Source of the DNA: Deroplatys truncata
Taxonomy: Eukaryota > Arthropoda > Insecta > Mantodea > Mantidae
Assembly: GCA_030765065.1 (NCBI GenBank)
Contig: CM060989.1
Location: forward strand, 63,874,001 to 63,938,000
Direction of reading: 5' to 3'
Length of the DNA: 64,000 nt
Of the stretch, positions 56,164 through 64,000 are shown piece after piece (the stretch's first letter is position 1; each line of letters begins with the position of its first letter). The notes beneath the pieces are model-generated. The model saw only the letters and a list, made by a program, of their open reading frames with translations. It was not told where the DNA came from and did not search any database. Position numbers and translations under genes: made by a program.

Positions 56164-57994
56164 CAGGATGAATCACCCTAAAGCTTGCACCGCAAATATT
56201 TCGGAAATGGAAACTGCTATTGATGGACAGTTTTCACAGCATTGATTGGTAGTCAGGGGCTCATACATTTAGCCCATAAACAGATTTTAATAATACTGAG
56301 AAAGTGTAGTTTTTGGGCAAACAAACAATTTTTTAAATGGAACAATGCCTAGTTACATCAACAGAATAAAGCTAGGGTAAATTACAGTGTCAGCGGCGTT
56401 TGTTACAAGATTCTAGTGCAAATGGTTTACTAGAAATCTTATTTTGAAACTCTTACGCACCGACACTTGTACAACATGTGGTAGCACAAACTAAAGAAAA
56501 ACAAAAGGGAATTACAATATTTCTGTGGATTCTTACAAGTAAAGAGAACATATCCCTTCAAAGGTTGTGTTCAAAATGACCACCGGTTGCTTCAACACAC
56601 GCTTCCAGTCTGCTATGGAAAAACTGCTGCACAGGTTCTATCATTTCAGCGGAAATTTCAGAGCAGGCAGCAGTAATACGTCGGTTCATATCATCTGGTG
56701 TAGTTGGTACATCCTTGTAGACAGTGTCTTTCAACCTTCCACACAGAAAAAAAGTCTAAAGGAGTCAGATCCGGTGAACGGGCCGGTCAAGGTACAGGTC
56801 CTCTTCGTCCAATCCAAGGACTTGGAAATAATCCGTTAAGACAAGCTATAGTACTTCGTGCACTATGGGCTGGTGTTGGTACCACAGGTTCCTCCTAGTC
56901 TTCTAGCATCTGTGGCATATGGTCTGTCAGGAGGCTGGGATACTTGTGCAAGTTCATTGTTCCTTCTATGAACAAAGGGCCTATGAACTGATGGTTCACT
57001 ATCCCACACCACACGTTTAAATTCCATGGACGCTGACGTTCCACCAGATGAAGCCAACGGGGATTGTCAACAGAACAATAATTCATGTTTCTGCGGTTTA
57101 CCTGGCCATGATTAGTAAATGTTGCCTCATCACTAAACAAGGTACATGATGAATCTGGAGTATCATGTCTTAATGCCCATGTACAAAAGTTAACAAAATC
57201 GTTTCCATGCACCTCTTGATGGAGAGAGATAGGGATGGAACCTATGTCGATGGAGAATGCGCAGTACACTTGCCTGAGTTATGCCACTCCCACGTGCAAT
57301 TGTGCGGGAACTAATTTGCGGATCTACCGCAACGGCAGCCAAAACATTAATTTCTGCCTCTTCTCCAGTCATTTGTTTGTTTCTGTTACGTTTTCTAGGT
57401 GTTACAGTACCACTTTCACGTAATTGGTTGAAGAGGTTGATAAATAATTGCCGAGATGGTTGACGTCTATTGGGATACGTTTCCGCATACACCATTCAGG
57501 AACGAACTGCATTCTTCCTACACTCCCCATACACCATGAGCATGTCGGCTTTTTCTGCATTAGTAAACCCATCTTCCACTCACGACTTACTGCTTGAACT
57601 GTCAAACTAACTGACCAGAAAGTAGCAATGCAATCAATGAACAGAAAACACAATGCAAACAAACATAACAACATCATACCTAGCAACTAAGCAGGTTGAA
57701 TGGGACAAACAATTGTCGGGATGGAAACTTTTCAAAATACGATTTCCCGTAAACCACTTGCACTAGAATCCTGCAACAATGACCATTGACCATCTAATTT
57801 ACCCTACCTTTATTCTATTGATGTAACTAGGCATTGTTCCATTTAAAAAAGTGGATTTCTCAGTATTATTAATAACTGTTTATAGGCTAAATGTACGAGC
57901 CCCTGACTACCAATCAATGCTGTGAAAACTGCACATCAATAGCACTTTCCATTTCCGAAATATTTGCGGTGCAAGTTTTAGGTGATTCACCCTG
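56164..57994 (-). mobile_element. Mariner-like DUF4817 element with long TIRs
   Basis: 1831 bp flanked by TA (56162-56163 and 57995-57996). Ends CAGGATGAATCACCCTAAAG and the complement CAGGGTGAATCACCTAAAAC. Inverted similarity runs about 286 bp on the left (56164-56449) and 264 bp on the right (57731-57994), unusually long for this superfamily. It carries one transposase gene on the minus strand. Confidence 0.92.
56558..57572 (-). pseudogene. DUF4817-type mariner-like transposase
   Basis: The head reads GFTNAEKADMLMVYGECRKN, a stop, then MVYAETYPNRRQPSRQLFIN. The second HTH is DPQISSRTIARGSGITQASV then LRILHRHRFHPY. Catalytic box 1 is CTLFSDEATFTNHGQVNRRN. Next come RPWNLNVWCGIVNHQFIGP and LFIEGTMNLHKY. 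The region of box 2 is deleted (only PTPAHSAR remains), and box 3 is ARSPDLTPLDFFL. Other stops occur (after LED, before PARS). The C-terminus CVEATGGHFEHNL ends at 56558-56560. Confidence 0.9.
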
Positions 57995-58140
57995 TAGTTG
58001 CAGTGTCCCCTATCTACGACGTTCATCGGCTTCAGTGTAGTATTCCTGCTAACCTCTCGGTGGCCTTGAGTGATCCAAACATTTGTCATAACATAGTAAA
58101 GTTTTTAAAAGAAATAAAATTGTATAATTTTATATAATCA
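57995..58140 (+). pseudogene. C-terminus of the I-like LINE
   Basis: VAVSPIYDVHRLQCSIPANL then LSDPNICHNIVKFLKEIKLY, matching the HIxxxCxxY...FLKExxLY ending of I-type LINE ORF2. Across the insertion, LTVQHI at 56140-56163 joins VAVSPIYD. Confidence 0.7.
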
Positions 58141-58224
58141 AAGTTGTAATATGCTTCAAAATATTGTCATTTATTGTAGTCGCGTTATAACTTTAATGTT
58201 GAAGCGACAATAATAAATAATAAT

Positions 58225-58960
58225 GAGAAAGTAATATTGTTAGAGACACGTTTCTCTTAGCAGGGTTGTGGTGTGACAAGAGTGTAGGCTTACACATATT
58301 ATAACTTTACTTCACTCCTTTTATTAATACTTGATACGATTTAAATAACACTTCACTGATATAGAGAGCTGGAGATTCTTTTTATTAATTAATTGAACTT
58401 TTTAACACGAAAACTATTTTTCGTCTCACACGAATATATATTAAATCTCTCGAGGACGCATCTTGCATCCGGTTACAATGACTGTCTGCAGGCAACTGAA
58501 CTGATTTCAGCCGTCTAAACTTGTAAATTTCTGTATTTCAAGTCTCTGATTGGCTAATTCTACTCCAATAGAATACCTTCATTTAACTAAAGCTTTTTCT
58601 GGTTGTTGATTGGCTATTTTTAAACTGTCTCAAAATTTACATTATTATTACTCCAATAATGACTAGTAGCATTTAAAATTTCAATTTTATTATCGCCTCA
58701 AGGTTACCTCATTGTTAGCAACTTTTAACTTATTGTTTTCACAGCTCTTACATTATTAAATTACGTAATATATACACATAACATTATTACACATGGATAC
58801 AATAATATAAACATATCAATGATTGTAATATACACTTTTTATATATTGTTACATACACATATTGCTTTAAGGCGGGCTGTTATTGAATTTACATATTTAC
58901 GTTCGGCCCCAATAAAAAAAGGCTGTCGCCTTTACAGTTTTTTACAAAGTGAGTATTGAT
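58225..58960 (-). mobile_element. LTR-like repeat (family L), minus copy
   Basis: Complement of the 32245/33372 and 61328 copies from TAAATTCAATAACAGCCCG (near 58900) to GTGTCTCTAACAATATTAC (58235). The 3' part with the primer-site-like sequence is missing. It lies directly after the LINE tail. Confidence 0.65.
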
Positions 58961-59862
58961 TATCGGTGCTCAAAAATCAGTATCGGTATCGTCCCGCTAT
59001 TTATTTTTGTGTTTACGTTATTTATTGAGAATGATTCCATTACAATACATAGGATCTAGCTTTTACGTTTACGTTATTCTTACGCTAAATTTTAATTCTG
59101 AATGCGGTTTAATAGAAAAGTTTTTTTGAATGAACGACATATGTGCGATTAAACAGAAAACGCAAGTTTTTTTTTGGGGGGGGGGTAAATGTAGCGCTCT
59201 GATGAAAGTAAACAATACGACCACAAGTCTCGCGTAACAAGCACTATACATTATCGTAAAACCTGTACTATTTCTCCCTGAAACTCGTTATAAAAATGTT
59301 TATGCGTTTTTATCTTTTATGTCTCTTATTTAAGTTAAAGCAAATCTCGCATACGTCTACGAATTTCATTAACGGCATATGCTTTAGGACATGAAAAACT
59401 CTGCGCTGAATCAACCCAGAGACAAACACGTTTTAAAAATTACCGCTTAATAAATTGGAGTTGTTTCCACGTTGCGTTTTTTACTTTAGTCACATAAACG
59501 TTAGCAGCATTTTCCAAGCTATTCAGACCCAACCGCAAGGTCATTCAAAGTAATGGCTGCATGTTCCTAGTCCCGCTAAACTGTAAATTGTACTTATAGC
59601 ATACGGAAAGCGCGCCCTCACGCACACATCATTGTTATAACTGACACAAAACTACATTTGGATGAAAATCGGGCAACTGTAACGCAAGTTTGCTGCCAAC
59701 TGTTTTCATAATTCTAGCAATGTGACACACAAGCGAAGTATCAAGGTTTATAAGGGTTTAAAAATCTTTTATATTATATGTATAGATATTACAAGGAGAG
59801 AAAATTTGCTTTGGTTTGTGTGTAGCGTAATCTCAAAACACACTCCACCGATTTTGATAATA
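58961..59862. other. Mostly unassigned
   Basis: A T-run followed by a G-run lies at about 59167-59188. 59800-59855 has TCTCAAAACACACTCCACCG and GATTTTGATAA, phrases like those in arthropod repeats, cut by the next element. Confidence 0.35.
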
Positions 59863-60654
59863 CAGGATGATTTATGAGGAATTGACACATTTCTTTCTTT
59901 AATTATTCTGTTCAAAATTCACTCAATGCCACAATTTTAGCACCACATGAAGCAGAATATTCTAGAGTTTCGATTACCTGTGACCAGATGCGACGATGGT
60001 CGTGTTTTATTCTAATTCTTAATTTTATTGTCGGCAACTGTTTTTGAGATTTTGTTCTAGTCAACGTGAAAATGGAGTACACATTAAATGAACGACTCTT
60101 CCTTGTAAAGCAATACTGGAGTACGAATTCAATTACAGCTACTCAAAGGGCATACCAGAAGGAATTTGGTGTTCGGAACCCTCCCCAAACAAACAATACT
60201 GGGACTGGTAAACAAATTGGAAACAACTGGATCTTTGGTGAGTGAAAAAGGCAAAACACGTTCATCTAGGCTTCCCACGGTTGTTGTTGACGTAAGAGCA
60301 CGACTGGATCAGTCACCCAAAAAATCATTGTTTGTCGCGGGAGACAGGGTACAGCTACTCAATGTGTCAGAGAGCTGTGAAAAGTGCAGGCCTAAAGCCG
60401 TATAGGATTACGGTTGTCCATCAGTTACAGGAACCAGGTAAGGATAGAGGACTGAATTATTGTCGTTGATTTCAGGCGTTAATTGTGAAAAATCCTGCCA
60501 TATTGTCCATCACATGGTTCAATTTATCCGGTTATGTGAACTCAAATAACTCAGGCTATTGGGCCAGCGAAAATCCATATGTTATTCATGAAGCACCTTT
60601 GCACCCGGTTAAAATCGGAGTTTGGTGCGCAATATCCGCACAGAGAATAGTGGC
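59863..60654 (+). mobile_element. 5' part of a DUF4817-type element
   Basis: Starts after TA (59861-59862) with CAGGATGATTTATGAGGAAT and is cut at 60654, where family L begins. No right end was found. Confidence 0.75.
60072..60654 (+). pseudogene. DUF4817-type transposase, 5' half
   Basis: MEYTLNERLFLVKQYWSTNS, then AYQKEFGVRNPPQTN, and after a frameshift TILGLVNKLETTGSLVSEKG: the two-HTH DUF4817 head. Later FNLSGYVNSNNSGYWASENP and HPVKIGVWCAISAQRIVAP belong to the catalytic domain. The first catalytic aspartate position is lost (ITWFNLSG in place of a DEAWFHLSG-like form). Truncated before boxes 2 and 3. Confidence 0.83.
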
Positions 60655-61063
60655 ACCATTTCAACCGTCTAAACTTGTAAATTTGTGTATTTCAAGTCTC
60701 TGATTGGCTATTTTTACTCCAATAGAATACCTGCATTTAACTAAAGCTTTTCCTGGTTGTTGATTCGCTATATTTTTATAAACTGTCATTAAAATTACAT
60801 TAATGCTTCCAAGAATCACAAGTAACATTTAAACTCTCAAACTCATTATTGCCTCACGGTTACCTCATTGTTAGCAACCTTTAACTTATTATTCTCACAG
60901 CTCCTCATTTTTAAATTACGTAATATATCCACATAACATTACTACACATGGATACAATAATATAAGCATATGCAATGACTGTTACATACATTTTACAAAT
61001 TATTACAAACACATATTGCTTCAAGGTGGGCTGTTATTAAATTTACATATTATATAATACTGC
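60655..61063 (-). mobile_element. LTR-like repeat (family L) fragment
   Basis: Complement of the family L middle and 5' part. Starts TTCAACCGTCTAAACTTG and ends GGGCTGTTATTAAATTTACA. Head to head with the plus copy at 61328. Confidence 0.65.
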
Positions 61064-61065
61064 AG

Positions 61066-61262
61066 ATCTTACATTTCCAGCACACGTCTTGTTTACTGAT
61101 AAGGCCTGCTTCAGACGAGACCAATACCTCTTGGCTGTTGAGAACTCTCATGCAGTGTTTGTTAGACATCACCAACAAAAGTATTCCGTAAACATCTGGG
61201 CTGAAATCCTTGGTGATCATCTACTGGGACGTTTCGTTTTGCCACCTCATTTGACTTAAATT
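61066..61262 (+). pseudogene. Transposase catalytic fragment between L repeats
   Basis: Frame TFPAHVLFTDKACFRRDQYL contains the first catalytic aspartate in a FTDxACF box. It continues LAVENSHAVFVRHHQQKYSV and NIWAEILGDHLLGRFVLPPH. This matches the catalytic core of another DUF4817-type transposase family, different from 56164 and 59863. About 65 codons without a stop, then lost. Confidence 0.75.
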
Positions 61263-61327
61263 GGGCTTGCGTCTCAGACCTACCAAACCTAATCAGATAT
61301 ATGGGACAAGAAAGAGGCGATGTCTCT

Positions 61328-62200
61328 TGATTCAGCAGTATTTTTAACACTTAAATGATTTCAGTCTAATTATATAATATATAAATTCAATAACAGCCCG
61401 CCTTAAAGCAATATGTGTATGTAATAATTTGTAAAATGTATGTAATAGTCATTGTATATGTTTATATTATTGTATACATGTTCAACAATGTTATGTGAAT
61501 GTATTACGTAATTTAATAATGTAGGAGCTGTGAGAATATTAGGTTAAAGGTTGCTAACAATGAGGTAACAATGAGGCAATGAGTAAGAAAGTTTAATAAT
61601 GCTACTAGTCATTATTGGAGCAACAATAATGTAAATTTTGAGACAGTTTATAAACTAGCCAAACAACAACCAGAAAGAAAGGTTAAGTTAAATGAAAGTA
61701 TTCTATTGGACTAGGATTAGCAAATAAGAAACTGAAATATAACAAAATTTACAAATTTAGAAGTCAGTTGCTTGTAGACAGCGCTCAAAACTGGACTGTT
61801 GGTTGTAGACAGTGTTCCTGACCGGGCGCGAGATGCGTCCTCGAGAAATTTAATACGTATTCGTGTGAGACGAAAATAGTTTAGTGTTAAAAAGTGCAAG
61901 TAATTAATAAAATAATCTCACAGCTCTCTACATCAGAGAAGTGTTATTTAAATTGTGTCAAGAATTAATAAATGGAGTGAAGTACAAATTATAATCTGTG
62001 TAAGCCTACATTCTTAGCCGCACTACTCCCTGCAAAGAAATCCATGTCTCTAACAATAATACTGACGCAGCCGAGTCAAAGATAAATATATAATATTTAA
62101 AGAAACAGTCAAATTACAAAGTTAATATTTTTAAATTTGGGACGAAGGCTACCGGAAACTTTTTACCATACGTGCGGTTGCTACTACTTCAAGTTTGGCT
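61328..62200 (+). mobile_element. LTR-like repeat (family L), most complete copy
   Basis: Runs TTTTTAACACTTAAATGATT, TAAATTCAATAACAGCCCGC, GTAGGAGCTGTGAGAATATT and CTGACGCAGCCGAGTC to CTACTTCAAG. TTTGGCTCCCCAAC follows, a primer-binding-site-like sequence. It lacks the solo-LTR insertion present at 32432 and so shows the empty site. Confidence 0.65.
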
Positions 62201-62209
62201 CCCCAACAA

Positions 62210-62697
62210 TCGAACTACAATACAACTCCTCCTGAAAATTAAACAAATTTCAGTTTTAAGAACGTAAACACTAATCTTGCACGTGTTTCATACAAGATGT
62301 TTAATACAGTTGCCCAAAAGTCCCTACTGTATTTAGGTTTTAAAGAGAATAAAATTTTTGATTCATTCTCTCGCACTTTTACTTTAGTCTCCCGAACTTC
62401 TGACGTTAAAGACGAGAGAACATGGATTTGTATTCAAAGAGATAGATTCCACAGCCTTTGAATATGTAGTCAGCAGCGGTCATTGTTTCGTTGGTTGTTA
62501 GGCAATTGTTTAAGTGGAGTTCTGCTTGCAATTTACTTATGAATAGACAGCTAATAATACGAAAGTGATAAATACAATTAGAAAACACGAAAATTACAGT
62601 TGAAGCTGCGTTGGAATTTGTTTTCAGATTCCTACATTTAGGCACGAGATTTACCCTTAAAGCACACCAGTATATAGAATGATTGTCTATAAAGTTA
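62210..62697. other. No recognisable feature
   Basis: A 150-codon minus-strand frame (62406-62858) has no familiar motif and runs into family A sequence. I do not call it. Confidence 0.4.
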
Positions 62698-63069
62698 ATA
62701 TATACATTCACATGACTTTCTCTACCAAACATCTTCGAACTATTCTTACAAACACTTAATTTTTCTATCTCCTTCATTTTAACCGAGAAATTTGCAGAAA
62801 TTTTATTACATTTCGTTGTAGGTACAAGGGGAATAGAGCAGAATGAAGCGACAGTCAAATCTTTTAAATGCGGTGGATTTGAAATAACGTTCTCTTTGCA
62901 TAACCGCGAGAAAAAACGAATAGCGACTTATCGTTTGAAGAAAGTATATATATTTAAAAATTCAAACCAATAACAAGGAATATCTCAGAAATGGTTAACG
63001 CACAGAAAATGTTATGTGGCATACATTGTGTGGTTTAACGAGATCTACATTCTTTGTGTAGTAAGATTT

Positions 63070-63115
<46 letters not shown>

Positions 63116-63492
63116 TTACGGTTTACATACCAATTAAACGATAGTCATTTAGAATGAAGAATGTTTTCACAGATTCTAAGCAGAACATTCAAGATACACA
63201 TTTTATTTGTCATGCCAAATGAGGATGTTTTAATTAAAATATTTAAGAGGCATTTTGAGAAAGTCAAACATAACGAAACATTTCCCAAGAAAAGGGCAGT
63301 TTGAGGAGGAGGAGTGTCCTTGAAAAACTTAGTTTAGCACCCTTGGAAGCTGACTTTTCGTTTTTGAAGTGTTCACACACACTGACATTTCTCTAAAAAT
63401 GCTTATTTATTCATTATTAAGTCTCAAAACGTGTACTTCCGATGAACTTTCGGCATCGAATTTCCATAGGCAAGAAGTAGACAGAGTAAAAA
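62698..63492 (+). repeat. Diverged family A copy
   Basis: ATACATTCACATGACTTTCT to GTAGACAGAGTAAAAATGC, body blocks in order. A (CT)n expansion sits at 63073-63108 in the TTTTGTCTATCTCTT block. Confidence 0.75.
63073..63108. repeat. (CT)n microsatellite
   Basis: About 18 CT units, expanded from the GTCTATCTC block of family A. Confidence 0.96.
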
Positions 63493-63861
63493 TGCTTTTC
63501 TGAATACTTATAAACTTTTGTTCAACTTCTTCACAAAATTCATTAATAAGGAAGACATTTAAAGGTTTGATTTTGTACCAAATAACCTACTCCATTTATT
63601 CGTAGTGTAGAAGTATCTACTTTAAAGCACGTTTCGACCTAAAATGAGAACTGAAAACTAATTATTATGAAATAACTGTAAATATACCTTCCTAAATATA
63701 CTTCTATAATAAAACAATTTCCTAAATAAAAGTAAATGTTTTTCTAAAAACTTATGCTTATGCACGTTTGTTTAACTTTATCTCAAAAGTTGGTAATAGA
63801 AGGGTATATTTTGAACTCAAATAACCTACTCCCTCAGGTGGTAATAACTAATCACCGTATA
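63493..63861. other. No recognisable feature
   Basis: No supported feature. Confidence 0.4.
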
Positions 63862-64000
63862 CAGGGTGGATCATTTAAGTTGAGACTGTACAATATCTCC
63901 AAAACTAAGCGTTGTAGAAAGAAATGTCATGAATAAACGTTGCTTGATATTATGGGAGAAAGTAAATGTCATTAGTTGTGGTTTGTATGGAGGGCATTAT
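63862..64000 (+). mobile_element. Left end of long-TIR element D, cut by window edge
   Basis: After TA (63860-63861) reads CAGGGTGGATCATTTAAGTT and then matches the ends at 41447-42484 and 29400-29583. This is the best-preserved terminus of the family. The rest lies outside the window. Confidence 0.7.

Larger units (their letters stand above)
53725..58222 (+). mobile_element. 3' end of an I-like LINE, split twice
   Basis: Segments 53725-54312, 56102-56163 and 57995-58222 join into one LINE 3' end with RNase H, C-terminal domain and a terminal (TAA)n-like tail at about 58208-58222. The gaps hold a Harbinger-like element and a DUF4817-type element, each with its own target duplication. This is an old insertion, later used twice as a target. 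Confidence 0.75.

Noticed and set aside
62406-62858. 150-codon minus-strand frame
   Set aside because: No recognisable domain; its first part is complementary to a family A copy, so it is likely chance.
1-64000. CRISPR array or prokaryotic operon features
   Set aside because: No regular short repeats with unique spacers, no ribosome-binding-site gene clusters; the content is eukaryotic mobile DNA.

Overview
This window looks like repeat-filled intergenic DNA from an arthropod nuclear genome, most likely an insect. The sequence is A+T-rich. It carries many Tc1/mariner-type transposons (several with the DUF4817-type helix-turn-helix head common in insect genomes), non-LTR retrotransposon fragments, tRNA-derived SINEs and long CA/GA/TTA microsatellites. 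A polyneopteran such as a cockroach, termite or cricket would fit, but this is inference. I found no intact host gene: every recognisable coding stretch belongs to a mobile element, and nearly all are broken by stops, frameshifts, truncation or insertion.

One repeat dominates. I call it family A: a roughly 0.8-1.0 kb non-coding element whose borders carry ACTTTCTCTAC inverted with respect to each other. The best copy (45311-46303) has about 107-bp terminal inverted repeats (TIRs). About 25 full, partial or diverged copies lie in both orientations. I define + as the direction that starts TCTGATGTGTTACACTCACA and ends GTAGAGAAAGTAAAAA. Several copies form head-to-head pairs, the largest a palindrome at 1697-3822.

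Layout. 1-8530: family A copies, holding a 5'-truncated LINE (5037-6517, 11-bp target duplication) and an internally deleted mariner (7496-8400). 9117-10250: a second mariner. 12443-14712: a SINE, then a TIR element split by a nearly full-length Tc1 (12972-14191). 15640-16560: LINE 3' end with RNase H. 16865-18571 and 22376-24580: two copies of a TIR transposon with family A at the same internal site. The second copy lies inside another element whose empty-site relative is at 24950-25400. 25512-26349: mariner. 27667-30911: family A, a solo-LTR-like insertion, a SINE and TTA repeats. 32245-34180: an LTR-like repeat containing a solo LTR. 34722-36503: a diverged family A copy hit by a TIR element and a SINE. 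36641-47390: family A copies, two SINEs and a long-TIR element that itself contains family A. 47779-52727: mariner, SINE, LINE, Tc1 and a mariner fragment. 53725-58222: a LINE 3' end split by two DNA transposons. 58225-62200: LTR-like repeats in opposite orientations around transposase fragments. 62698-64000: a diverged family A copy and the end of another long-TIR element.

The genes do not form a pathway. What they record is an order of insertion, which can be read from target-site duplications and from copies that lack the insertion.
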